From Gambelia wislizenii (lineage: Eukaryota > Chordata > Lepidosauria > Squamata > Crotaphytidae): a stretch of DNA of 64,000 nucleotides. Below are positions 1 through 9,095 of the stretch, in pieces. The translations under genes and the position numbers were made by a program. The notes beneath the pieces are model-generated. The model did not search any database, had not been told where the DNA came from, and worked only from the letters and a program-made list of their open reading frames with translations. Every line of letters begins with the position of its first letter. Position 1 is the first letter of the stretch. Location: contig JAUMIR010000005.1 of the NCBI GenBank assembly GCA_030847615.1, positions 57,005,001 through 57,069,000 of the forward strand, read 5' to 3'.

Positions 1-402
1 GTGTGGAGTTTATATGTTGTGAACCCCTGTTGGGGAGCATATGTAAATTTGTGTAATTGAATGGTTAGTTTCCGGGTATAGAAATGCAAGGCTCGTTAGT
101 GTCTGTTTGGCTAATGGTTGGTTGATGGGCCATTATCTGCTAGAAATCTTCCTGTCCCTGGGTAGAATTCCTTTGTAAGTGTTGAGTTTTTATTCTATTG
201 TTTTTCGATACTGGGAGCCAGATTTTGTTTACTTTTAGGGTTTCTTCTTTCTTGTTGAAGTTGTCCAGGTGTTTGTAGATTTCAATAGTGTCTCTGTGCA
301 TTCTGACATGATGGTTGTTGGCCTGGTCCAGAATTTCTGTGTTTTCAAATAACATTTTGTGTCCAGGTTGGTCTTTAACATGTTCTGCTACTGCTGATTT
401 TT
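1..402 (-). mobile_element. Penelope-like element, 3' (C-terminal) fragment
   Basis: The minus strand encodes the last part of a Penelope-like polyprotein: a stretch running from EKSAVAEHV through PGHKMLFENTEILDQAN to NFNKKEETLKVNKI, followed by a stop-free tail to about position 140. The same residues occur at the end of the GIY-YIG ORF near 39.4-39.6 kb, so this is a second copy of one family. The fragment carries only the segment after the GIY-YIG core. The 3' non-coding part (1-140) matches 39.6-39.8 kb in reverse, and the copy runs off the window start just before the place where the other copy has a ribozyme-like motif. It is a dead, 5'-truncated copy. What is seen is the protein match; the family name is established knowledge. 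Confidence 0.85.
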
Positions 403-456
403 CTATTCTAGAATACGGCCTCACAGCCCAGAAAAAAACCCAAGGAAAATCTGTGT
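403..456 (+). repeat. Inverted terminal-repeat fragment of the Penelope-like element
   Basis: The stretch with CACAGCCCAGAAAAAAACC and CAAGGAAAATCT matches the terminal repeat of the 38.7-39.9 kb copy, but in the orientation opposite to the adjoining coding fragment. Penelope-like elements often have 5'-truncated copies joined to an inverted piece of their terminal repeat, which explains this junction at about 402. Confidence 0.65.
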
Positions 457-904
457 TTGAAATCCTGTTTGATTGCATCCTTTTCTATGCCGTTCCAGGC
501 CGTGCTTAGACTCCCTTCAGTCTGAGAATTTAACACTTCATTGTACTGTTACCCTTGTGTTTTTGCTGCTGTTGCTGTTGTTGTTTCAGTAAGAAGCCAT
601 CATACATAATTCCCACAAATCTGAATGCTTTTTCAGTATCAATACAATGAATCCAGCCACTCCACAGAAAGCATATCTGCTCTGACCCAATAACAATTTA
701 TCCTAAAGGGACTTCCGTTTCAATCTTTATCAGAGGGGAATCATAGAATTGCATTTAGTAAGCAATTCAGCAACTAATTCACATTGCAGTGAATTAAGGG
801 TCTGCCAGTTTTTATTCTGTTCTCAAACCAACAGTGGAAGAGACCAAAGACACTTGTACTTCTGCAAGTGGGGGGGCTATGTGCCTTCATGTCACCTGTC
901 AATT
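457..904. other. No recognised feature
   Basis: AT-rich sequence with a short TTG/CTG-rich run near 565-585. I see no gene or repeat family that I can name. Confidence 0.5.
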
Positions 905-1195
905 TACAGTGATCCCATGAATTTCATAGGGTTTTATTAGGCAAGGAAAACTCTGTGGCTTCACTAAGGCTGGTGTTATCCCTCCCCTGACAGTGTCACC
1001 TGGTGTGATTCTGCCTTTCAACACACCCTTAGTGCCGCCACTGGGAATACTCAGAGGTGGCTTACCATTGCCTTCCTCTGAAATATAACCTACAAGACCT
1101 GGCTTTTGTTGGTGGTCTCCATTCAAGTACTAACTAGGACTGACCTTGCTGAGCTTCCAGCCAGGGTCTGGTGCTTTGGGGGTATTACCATCCAG
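905..1195 (-). repeat. 5S-rRNA-derived SINE, minus strand
   Basis: Read on the minus strand, the 5' part near 1190-1100 resembles the internal promoter of 5S rRNA: an AAGCTCAGCAAGGTCAG block, then GTTAGTACTTGAATGGAGACC, the 5S box-C region. A body with AAGCCACCTCTGAGTATTCCC follows, and the tail reads AAACCCTATGAAATTCATGG. Another copy lies at 27.58-27.79 kb. 5S-headed SINEs are known from fish and reptiles; they are transcribed by RNA polymerase III and moved by a partner LINE. The ends are approximate. Confidence 0.8.
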
Positions 1196-1458
1196 TAAAA
1201 TATATTAGAAAAAGGGTCTTCGGTCATGCTTGTAAAAAGTAATCTTTTGCAGGAGATGTTCCAAATATAATGAGTTTGAGAACTAGTTAGTTCTCAACAT
1301 TTATTTATCAAACATGTATTTATTACATTTTTATCCTGCCTTCCCACTTTCCAGAAATGTCTTTGCATTCTTCCTAAAAAGAGCAAGAGTGGATCAGCAA
1401 AAGTGTCTATTGATAGGAGGGTTAGAGGACGGCGGGGTGGGCTTGTACAATAGAGTTA

Positions 1459-1789
1459 GGAGATTTTCAGACAGGCAAAAATCGCTCTTTGCCGCGCGAG
1501 CAGCCTCCCGAAACTGCTGCGCGGCAAGGGTCTTCTTCGGACGACGCTGTGCCTCTGGCGAAACCGTCCGTGTCACTTCCGTGAAGCTTGGGACGGCTCC
1601 GCGTCATATTTCAATCACGGGCAGCCTCCGTGCTTGAAATATGACGCGGAGCCGTCCCAAGCTTCACGGAAGTGACACGGACGGTTTCGCCAGAGGCACA
1701 GCGTCGTCCGAAGAAGACCCTTGCTGCGCAGCAGTTTCGGGAGGCTGCTCGCACGGCAAAGAGCGATTTTTGCCTGTCTGAAAATCTCC
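1459..1789. mobile_element. 331-bp foldback DNA element (group A), near-perfect palindrome
   Basis: The element starts GGAGATTTTCAGACAGGC and ends with the reverse complement. Arms of about 155 bp flank a loop of about 20 bp near 1616-1635, and I count only a few mismatches between them. It is flanked by a 3-bp direct repeat TTA (1456-1458 and 1790-1792). The arms are GC- and CpG-rich, unlike the surroundings. No protein is encoded, so it must depend on a transposase elsewhere. Copies of the same group lie at 40.79, 44.87, 56.75 and 63.75 kb. The superfamily is not settled: 3-bp duplications fit PIF/Harbinger-type elements, but the target sites here vary. Confidence 0.85.
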
Positions 1790-1792
1790 TTA

Positions 1793-3112
1793 GAGTACTT
1801 TAGTGCAGTGGCTGGCTAGAACTGAAATGGTCCCCATTCTAACACTGAACTGCCAGCAGAGATAGGAAAAGGTCTTTTTCTGGAGTATGTACATCTCCTA
1901 GAAGTCCCCTGCCAGTACAGTGACTGACCATGCTGGCTGGAAGATTTTGAGAGTTATAGATCCAAAATGTAACTTTTTGAACTCTGGTTGTAGGTCTCAT
2001 TTTAAAGGGGAAGAAGAATGTAGAATATTACTGAACACATAAAAACTCCTATTTGATCCTGCATGTTTGTATGTTTTGAATCCTGACATATTTGCACATT
2101 CTATGCAAGCCAGGGTGATGCAAAGGCTTTTTATGATGATAACTATCTGTATAATTAATTATAATGCTCCTCAATGATTTACAAACATCAGCAAAGATTT
2201 AAGCCCAGCTCTAGGTACTTATACGGTTCTCTAATTTTAATGGAGCCAGCCAGGCTATTTGACATCTGGCTCTTAATCAAGGTCATGGCCTAAATGTGCA
2301 TTGTGCCCACCTTCTTTCAAAGCTAATAAGACATCATGATGCGTAATAATGCAGCACATGAAAATGCATCACTGTAGCATTATATGTTCTATACAGCCAT
2401 TTGTTATGTCAACCCATGAGGTATACCTCAGCAAAAGCCTATTTTGGCTGGGCCTACACTACTGTAACAACTATAGAAAGTGATAAAAGAGGGCCCATTA
2501 GCCTTTAATTTAAAGTTTATGACACAGAACATTTTAATTGAAGTTAAATGAACTATTAATTTTGATCACCATAATTGTTCTGCAACCTCTGACCCTGAAA
2601 AACAGTGGCACAATATAAGTGTCTCGGGGGGAAATGAATTGGGGAAAGGGAGTAGAGATATAGTATAGATACAGATATAGATATACTCCAAGTGTTCCCT
2701 AACTTTCATCTTTTCTCAGTTATGTCAGCATCTGGCAGTGTATACCTGGTATAGGTGTATATCTTTCTTTCCAGAAATGGTGCAGCAGGTGCCTGTAAAT
2801 ATGAAATCCAGTGAGACTGAATATTACATGTGTTTTGGGATGCTCTGTAGCAAAAGCACCATTCCAAAAGACAAGCTGATGTGCTTCTTCTTGGCTGTGT
2901 GAAGAAAAAAAAAGGCTTGCTTTGTCAGATATCTGCAAATAATCTGCTACAGTCCAGATTATTCTTAGACTAGAATCTTTTCACCAACCCAAAGCCTTAC
3001 TAACTGAACTATGGAAGAAGGTTCTTTTTCCACCATGTGGTAGCAGCAACATGCCACACTTCTCTAGGTAAAAACCCAGGGCACACACATTGACATAAAT
3101 TGATGACAAGGT
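1793..3112. other. No recognised gene
   Basis: AT-rich intergenic-type sequence with a short degenerate ATAG/GATA run near 2655-2690. No coding homology recognised. Confidence 0.5.
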
Positions 3113-3577
3113 CATACCCTCCAATATTGCACAAATTGAAACTGAGAGATGTATAGCCAATCAATATCAAAGTGTGATGAGGGCAGCAAACACACATACT
3201 AGGAGAAGCTACAGATGTTTGATTTTGCCTGAGCTACCAGAAAGGGAAAAACTCTTCCCCTTCATCTGTTAAGGAAAATGCAACATGGGACATACAGTGA
3301 AAGAAATAAAATATGTATGTGAAAGTCACAATGACTAAGCAAGAGCAATTATGAAGCTACACAGGTGAAACTGCTAATGTAATCTAGAAGGCCTGAGAGC
3401 CAAGGACAGAGGTACTGAATGCAGATTGGAAACACCTGAGAATCATTAAGTGTACAAGGTGAAATGTTGAAATACATGGGTTGGTCTTAAGCATGGGTGG
3501 AACTATGTGGACCAATCAGGATGGAAGTACACACCCACTGGGTGGAAACTAACTAGTGGGTGGTGATAAACAATGGC

Positions 3578-3584
3578 TATAAAA
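3578..3584 (+). promoter_or_regulatory. TATA box in the copia 5' LTR
   Basis: TATAAAA in the context GGCTATAAAATTGC, about 310 bp into the LTR and about 110 bp before the poly(A) signal, as expected for a U3 promoter. The identical copy in the 3' LTR is at 8457-8463. A CCAAT box (ACCAATCAGG) lies near 3510. Confidence 0.8.
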
Positions 3585-3687
3585 TTGCAATGTTTGCCAA
3601 TGTATTGTTGTTGAGTAGAGTTGGAGTAGTTTGGAGATATTGTGGAGTAGTGTGTAGAGATTGTGATATAGTATATTTATGTAGAAG

Positions 3688-3693
3688 AATAAA
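3688..3693 (+). promoter_or_regulatory. Poly(A) signal in the LTR
   Basis: AATAAA in GAAGAATAAAGTAGG. The 3' LTR copy at 8567-8572 is the one expected to direct 3'-end formation of the genomic RNA. Its position downstream of the TATA box fits an R region of about 100 bp. Confidence 0.75.
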
Positions 3694-3931
3694 GTAGGTT
3701 TTATATAAAACTACTGAGTTGCCTGAGTGAATCCTGGAGACGTTTGGAGACACCTGGAGAAGAGTGAGAAGGCTTGGAGAGTTTGTCAGGATCTTCAGCC
3801 TATTCTCTGAAACTCTGCTGCTTTGGAAGAAAAGCATTAACCACTGATCTAAGCTGGTCGGCTCTGCTGCATAACAAGGTGGTGAGTTTGAGCCAGAGGT
3901 GAAGAGCTACAACTCCCATCATCCCTGACAA

Positions 3932-3946
3932 GGGTTATGGGCCCAG
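3932..3946 (+). promoter_or_regulatory. Primer-binding site for an internal tRNA-iMet fragment
   Basis: GGGTTATGGGCCCAG, one base after the LTR end, is complementary to CTGGGCCCATAACCC, the anticodon stem-loop of vertebrate initiator tRNA-Met as I know it. It does not match the 3' acceptor end of a tRNA. Drosophila copia and some relatives prime from a 5' half-tRNA cut in the anticodon region, and this site fits that mechanism. Seen: the 15-base match. Inferred: the priming mode. Confidence 0.85.
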
Positions 3947-4148
3947 ATACTAGAGCACCCAGCATCCACAGAAGCTGAAATTTCCAGAGAGTGGAAGAAA
4001 GCTTTGTGGACAACAGATCAGAGCAAGCTGTTTGTGCTGCACTGATAAGCCTCGTGAGTAAATCATTTTGTGTTTTGCTTAAGCCCAGATGGGTCGGCTG
4101 TGCATACTCAGAAGGACTGTGTCAAATTGAGTCACTGCACAAATCAAG

Positions 4149-7100
4149 ATGGAATTTCTAAAGTTTAGTAAATTAAATAGAAACAACTACTCTACCTGGA
4201 AGATTTATGCCCAATCTCTACTAGTAAAGGAAGGTCTGTGGTCAACAGTTGAAACAGGGCTGGCAGCTGATGCTAATGAAGCCACTCAAGAGAGAGATAG
4301 TAAAGCAAAAGCCTGTCTTTATCTCATGCTTGAAGAAGACTTAATTAATGACGTCAGAGATAAAACATCTGCCAAGGATGTGTGGGATACCTTGCAGAGA
4401 TTACACACTCCTTCAACTGCTTTTGCAAAAATGCTATGGTCTAAGAGAATATACAGGCAAAAGATGGCTAAAGGGCAGTGTGTGATAGAACATTTAAAAA
4501 TAATGCAAGATTTATTTGTGCAAGCTGAACTGAGGGGAGTGCAAATTAGCAAAGAGCAGCAATGCTACATTTTAGTAGAATCGCTAGACTCTTCGTGGGA
4601 CAACATAACAAACAGCTTGCAGAACTTGCCAGAAGCTGAGCTTAATAGAGACTTAATTGTGGCCAGAATACTGGAAGAGAACCAGAGAAGAATGTCTGAG
4701 CAGGGTGACTCAGCAAGCTTAAAGACTGTGCCAAAACAACAAACAACTCCTGACTGGCGAACGCAGGAGGAAGCAGCCTCTACAAGGGAGCAACGGAGGT
4801 GCTTTTATTGTAAGAAGATTGGTCATCTGCAGAGACATTGTAAACATTTTGCAGCTGAGAGACGCAAGCAAGCAGAGAGCAGATGGCAGCCGCGGCAGTA
4901 TCAAAAACAGTCCAGACCTCCATTTTTGAGGGACAGTGGTAATAAAAAGGGGTTTGCAACCATGATTAAGGAAAAACAAAATGCAAATTCTAAATGGCTA
5001 GTTGATTCAGGAGCCACATCTTCGATGTGTAATGATATAAATTTAATAAGTAATAGAAAATCAGCTAATGTAAATGCTGTAGTTTTGGCTGACGGGAAAG
5101 AGCTAAGTACTGTAAATCAAATGGGTACTGTATACATTCCAGGGCTAAAAGAGAATTTTAATGATGTCTTACATGTAAAGGAGTTAGAAAATAATTTGTT
5201 ATCAGTAAGCAGATTAACAGAAAGAGACTACACAGTAATCTTTGAAAAGAACATGTGTAAGATAAAACTGAATGGGGAATTGCGTGGCATAGGTTTGAAA
5301 AAGGACAAACTTTATTATTTGGAGGACAATATTGATAGCTACAGGGTTGAAGAAGCTAATAACATAGAAAATATTCCAATCCACAAAGACTGCATACACG
5401 AGCTTCACAGAAAATTCGGCCATGCGAGCTTCAAATGTTTAAAGAATTTAATCAGTATGTGTCCAGATTTAAAAGTTGCTGAATGCAAAAACCACTTAGA
5501 TTGTACAGTGTGTCAACAGGTAAAGGTCAGAGCTTTTCCAGTAGCTAAGAAAACAAAAAGAATTGCTCAAAGACCATTTCAGTATGTACATGCAGATGTT
5601 GCCCAAGCTAACTGCTTGTCCTTAGGGGGAAGCAAGTATTTCCTAGTAATTGTTGATAGGTATACAAGATTTGCATTTGTGAGAATAATGAAAAACAAAT
5701 CTGACGCTGGGCAAAGTTTAAAAGCATGGGTAAGAATGGTGGAAAGACAATTTGATAGCAGAGTAGGCACCATTATTACTGATAGGGGAGGAGAATTTTT
5801 AAATAATCAATTGTTTAACTGGTTTCACAAGGTGGGAATAAGGCATGAAACTACAAACCCTGCTTGTCCTAGTGAGGATGGGTTAGCAGAGAAGAAAATA
5901 CAAGATATAAAAAGAATTACTGCTTGTATGATGGCAGATGCAGGGGTGAAAGATAGTTTTTGGGCAGAAGCAACTTTGACTGCAATACATATCAGTAACA
6001 GATTGTATCATTCAGAAATTGAAGACATTCCCTACAGGGTATTGTATGGGAGAATGCCAAATTACAAGTACTTAAGGGTTTTTGGACAATTTGCTCATGT
6101 TTACACACCTGCCTGTTTCAGGAGGAAAGGAGAACCCAAAAGCAAAAGGCTTAGGTTTTTGGGGTATTCCGGAAATAGCTACAAGTTTCATTTGGGAGGA
6201 AAACAAGTGCAGTATTCTAGGTCTGCAAATTTTGAGAGACATGCTGGTTGGGACAAACTGCATGCCAATAAAGAAGTGTTTTTGAGATTAGGGAGTTCAA
6301 ATGAGCCAGAAGCACAAACTGAACCAACCTCAGGAAACGGAGGGGTTTCAGTTAAGCAGGAAGCATCACCTAGCAGCAGTGGTAGTTCTTCCGATGATGA
6401 GATAGCATCTAGGCCTACTACTACTCGAATGACTGAAGACAAGAGATTTAGTCATAGAAATACAACTCCTAATAGAGAAAGTGAGGATGAAAGAGACAGA
6501 ACAGCAGATTTTATTCCCAGGCGTAGTCATAGAGTTAGAAAGCCTCCAGATAGGTTTGTTGTGACAAAGGCAAGAGCTTGTTTAGCAGTAGAAGAGCCTG
6601 AAAGTTTTGAAGAATTGGAAAGTTATTCTAGTGAAGAACAGGAAAGATGGTTTGATGCAATGGATAATGAGTTTGGTTGCCTGGTAAATAAAGATGTTTT
6701 TGAAATTGTTGACAGACCCAAAGACAAGAAAGTAATTGGTTGTAAATGGGTATACAAAAGGAAAGAAATGCCAGATGGAAGTACCAAATATAAAGCTAGG
6801 TTAGTGGCTAAGGGTTTTGCACAACAGCAGTATGAGAACTATGATAAGACATATTCTCCAACTGCAAAGCCAGAAAGTCTGAGAATGGTTCTAGCTGTAG
6901 CAGTAAAAAGGAATTTAGTTGTAGAACATTTTGATTTTGAGACAGCTTACTTGAATGCGGTTCTGGATGAAGAAATATTTATGGAACAGCCACAAGGTTT
7001 CGAAGAAAATGGTAGTCAGAGAGTATATAAATTAAAGAAAGCGTTGTATGGTTTAAAACAAAGTGCCAGAGCGTGGAATCTGTGCATCAATGATGAGCTA

Positions 7101-8114
7101 GTTAAGCTAGGTTACAAGAGGAGCATTGCAGATGCTTGTGTTTATAAAAAAGGAGACATAGTATTAGTGATTTATGTAGATGATTTGTGCGTAGCAGCAA
7201 AGTCAAAACAGGAAATTGAGTCAGTAAAAAGAGAATTGTCTGAGAAGTTTGTTTTGAAGGACTTAGGTGTATTGAAGTCTTATTTAGGTATTTGCGTTGA
7301 ATGGACAGAAGAAGGACATTGTTTATTAATTCAGAGAAATAAAATTGAAAGACTGATTGAAAAGTGTGGATTACAGAATGCAAAAATAGTAAGAGCTCCA
7401 ATGACAACTGGTTTTGTGTCTGAGGAAACAACTAGAGCGTTTGAGGACAAGACTTTATTCAGAAGTATAATAGGATCTTTACAATTCATATCTTGCCACA
7501 CCAGACCAGACATTTCTTATGCTGTAAATGTATTGTCTAGAAGGGTTAATGATCCAAAAATTGAAGACTGGACAGCGGTAAAACATTTATTGAGATATTT
7601 GAAAGGAACCTTAGATAGGAAATTGATTATAAGAAGCAGTAGTTCAGATCTAGATTGTTATGTAGACAGTTCATTTGCATCAGAATTAGGCGACAAGAAG
7701 TCAGTTACAGGAATGATAATTAAATATAGTGAAAGTCCAATAGTTTGGAGAAGTAGAAAACAAACTAATGTAGCGATAAGCACAACGGAAGCAGAATTCG
7801 CTGCTTTGAATGAGATAGTAAATGAGGTACAGTGGATTAAGCAATTGTTAAATGATTTAAAGGAAAGTTACAAGATGCCAGTGGAAATTCTGGAAGATTC
7901 ACAGTCATGCATAGCGATGGCTGAAACTGAAAGTTTGAAGAACAGAACAAAATATGTTGGTGTAAGATATCAAAATGTGCGAGACATGGTTCAGAAGGGT
8001 GAAATAGAATTGAGATATATAGAAACACAACACAACATAGCAGATTTGTTCACAAAAGCATTGCCAGTAGAAAAACATGAAAGGCTGACACAAATGGTTG
8101 GAATGACATTGTAA
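4149..8114 (+). CDS. gag-pol: Copia Gag-Pol polyprotein, 1321 aa, uninterrupted
   Basis: A single frame encodes the particle protein and all enzymes. Gag occupies about residues 1-240: a copia-type N-terminal segment (NNYSTWK at 12-18) and a CCHC zinc knuckle C218-C221-H226-C231. The aspartic protease motif DSGA is at 286-289. Integrase has its zinc finger H420, H425, C452, C455 and a catalytic D483, D545, E581 triad, the last two separated by 35 residues. A Ser/acidic linker spans about 715-800. RT runs from about 866 (KWVYKRK) with D929 and the YVDD box at 1009-1012. RNase H has D1173, E1214 and D1250, but the usual fourth Asp (in a T-K-H-I-D type motif) is G1271 here. The ATG context AAGATGG is a good initiation site. 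Polyprotein processing by its own protease is expected from the family. No frameshift or stop. Confidence 0.96.
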   Translation: MEFLKFSKLNRNNYSTWKIYAQSLLVKEGLWSTVETGLAADANEATQERDSKAKACLYLMLEEDLINDVRDKTSAKDVWDTLQRLHTPSTAFAKMLWSKRIYRQKMAKGQCVIEHLKIMQDLFVQAELRGVQISKEQQCYILVESLDSSWDNITNSLQNLPEAELNRDLIVARILEENQRRMSEQGDSASLKTVPKQQTTPDWRTQEEAASTREQRRCFYCKKIGHLQRHCKHFAAERRKQAESRWQPRQYQKQSRPPFLRDSGNKKGFATMIKEKQNANSKWLVDSGATSSMCNDINLISNRKSANVNAVVLADGKELSTVNQMGTVYIPGLKENFNDVLHVKELENNLLSVSRLTERDYTVIFEKNMCKIKLNGELRGIGLKKDKLYYLEDNIDSYRVEEANNIENIPIHKDCIHELHRKFGHASFKCLKNLISMCPDLKVAECKNHLDCTVCQQVKVRAFPVAKKTKRIAQRPFQYVHADVAQANCLSLGGSKYFLVIVDRYTRFAFVRIMKNKSDAGQSLKAWVRMVERQFDSRVGTIITDRGGEFLNNQLFNWFHKVGIRHETTNPACPSEDGLAEKKIQDIKRITACMMADAGVKDSFWAEATLTAIHISNRLYHSEIEDIPYRVLYGRMPNYKYLRVFGQFAHVYTPACFRRKGEPKSKRLRFLGYSGNSYKFHLGGKQVQYSRSANFERHAGWDKLHANKEVFLRLGSSNEPEAQTEPTSGNGGVSVKQEASPSSSGSSSDDEIASRPTTTRMTEDKRFSHRNTTPNRESEDERDRTADFIPRRSHRVRKPPDRFVVTKARACLAVEEPESFEELESYSSEEQERWFDAMDNEFGCLVNKDVFEIVDRPKDKKVIGCKWVYKRKEMPDGSTKYKARLVAKGFAQQQYENYDKTYSPTAKPESLRMVLAVAVKRNLVVEHFDFETAYLNAVLDEEIFMEQPQGFEENGSQRVYKLKKALYGLKQSARAWNLCINDELVKLGYKRSIADACVYKKGDIVLVIYVDDLCVAAKSKQEIESVKRELSEKFVLKDLGVLKSYLGICVEWTEEGHCLLIQRNKIERLIEKCGLQNAKIVRAPMTTGFVSEETTRAFEDKTLFRSIIGSLQFISCHTRPDISYAVNVLSRRVNDPKIEDWTAVKHLLRYLKGTLDRKLIIRSSSSDLDCYVDSSFASELGDKKSVTGMIIKYSESPIVWRSRKQTNVAISTTEAEFAALNEIVNEVQWIKQLLNDLKESYKMPVEILEDSQSCIAMAETESLKNRTKYVGVRYQNVRDMVQKGEIELRYIETQHNIADLFTKALPVEKHERLTQMVGMTL

Positions 8115-8136
8115 GACACATACAATATTTTATTTC

Positions 8137-8144
8137 GGAGGGGA
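8137..8144 (+). promoter_or_regulatory. Polypurine tract of the copia element
   Basis: GGAGGGGA ends one base before the 3' LTR. This is the standard position for the RNase H-resistant primer of plus-strand DNA synthesis. Confidence 0.85.
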
Positions 8145-8145
8145 T

Positions 8146-8809
8146 TGTTAAGGAAAATGCAACATGGGACATACAGTGAAAGAAATAAAATATGTATGTG
8201 AAAGTCACAATGACTAAGCAAGAGCAATTATGAAGCTACACAGGTGAAACTGCTAATGTAATCTAGAAGGCCTGAGAGCCAAGGACAGAGGTACTGAATG
8301 CAGATTGGAAACACCTGAGAATCATTAAGTGTACAAGGTGAAATGTTGAAATACATGGGTTGGTCTTAAGCATGGGTGGAACTATGTGGACCAATCAGGA
8401 TGGAAGTACACACCCACTGGGTGGAAACTAACTAGTGGGTGGTGATAAACAATGGCTATAAAATTGCAATGTTTGCCAATGTATTGTTGTTGAGTAGAGT
8501 TGGAGTAGTTTGGAGATATTGTGGAGTAGTGTGTAGAGATTGTGATATAGTATATTTATGTAGAAGAATAAAGTAGGTTTTATATAAAACTACTGAGTTG
8601 CCTGAGTGAATCCTGGAGACGTTTGGAGACACCTGGAGAAGAGTGAGAAGGCTTGGAGAGTTTGTCAGGATCTTCAGCCTATTCTCTGAAACTCTGCTGC
8701 TTTGGAAGAAAAGCATTAACCACTGATCTAAGCTGGTCGGCTCTGCTGCATAACAAGGTGGTGAGTTTGAGCCAGAGGTGAAGAGCTACAACTCCCATCA
8801 TCCCTGACA
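8146..8809 (+). repeat. 3' LTR of the copia element
   Basis: 664 bp, TGTTAAGG to CCCTGACA. I found no difference from the 5' LTR. It carries the same TATA box (8457-8463) and AATAAA (8567-8572). Confidence 0.97.
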
Positions 8810-8814
8810 TCATC
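8810..8814. repeat. Target-site duplication of the copia element (3' copy)
   Basis: TCATC directly follows the 3' LTR and equals 3262-3266 directly before the 5' LTR. Five base pairs is the usual length for Ty1/copia integrases. Confidence 0.92.
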
Positions 8815-9095
8815 TCCTCTTCCCTCTGTTAACTGAACGCAAACTACTTTTGTACCTTAAACTCAGTGAGCAGCAACTGAAGTAAGCTGGGGACAAAGGG
8901 GAAAGGTGAGAGGAGGAAAGAAAAATTGAGACATTTTAAAAGCATCTGAAAAAGTGGGATGATGGAGGATTAATTGGGACTTTCCTGCCAAATCAGAACA
9001 GTTGGAGAGAATGCAAGATTTACCCTGACTTGGGACTTTATCAGACTAGCATCTAAAAATGCTGTAATTCCACTACTGAGGAAAGCAGAAACATA

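Larger units (their letters stand above)
3267..3930 (+). repeat. 5' LTR of the copia element
   Basis: The 664-bp LTR begins TGTTAAGG and ends CCCTGACA. It has a TATA box at 3578-3584 and a poly(A) signal at 3688-3693, so R probably starts near 3608 and ends near 3710, leaving a long U5 of about 220 bp. The last 25 bp contain CTACAACTCCCATCATCCC, which resembles a palindromic repeat common elsewhere in the window. Identical by eye to 8146-8809. Confidence 0.97.
3267..8809 (+). mobile_element. Complete, intact Ty1/copia LTR retrotransposon
   Basis: The 5543-bp element has two LTRs of 664 bp with TG...CA ends, a primer-binding site next to the 5' LTR, one gag-pol frame, a polypurine tract just before the 3' LTR, and a 5-bp target duplication TCATC on both sides (3262-3266, 8810-8814). 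By eye the LTRs are identical over their full length, so insertion was very recent. The domain order protease, integrase, RT, RNase H places it in Ty1/copia (Pseudoviridae) rather than gypsy or retroviruses; there is no envelope gene. It lies inside R1 copy A, whose intact relatives show the pre-insertion state. Every recognisable part needed for retrotransposition is present, but activity cannot be judged from sequence. Confidence 0.97.
3113..9013. mobile_element. R1 inverted-repeat element, copy A, split by the copia insertion
   Basis: The left part (3113-3266) begins CATACCCTCCAA. The right part (from the copia 3' target repeat at 8810 to 9013) ends GTTGGAGAGAATG, an imperfect inverse of the start. 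Both parts align by eye with the uninterrupted copy at 45331-45705, so the two pieces were one element about 360 bp long. The flanks CAAGGT and CAAGAT may be a decayed target duplication. No coding capacity. I do not recognise a named family; the terminal inverted repeat of about 13 bp suggests a non-autonomous DNA transposon. Confidence 0.7.

Noticed and set aside
1459..1789. Assignment of the foldback family to hAT because of TAGAGT near both ends
   Set aside because: TAGAGT can be aligned at both sides, but the other copies show clean 3-bp and not 8-bp duplications.
3577..3837. Minus-strand 86-codon ORF present identically at 8456-8716
   Set aside because: It lies wholly inside the two identical LTRs and opposes their transcription. 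The duplication explains why it occurs twice; no evidence that it is a gene.
4149..8114. Possible endogenous retrovirus
   Set aside because: Integrase precedes RT, the PBS is half-tRNA type and there is no envelope ORF. This is Ty1/copia.
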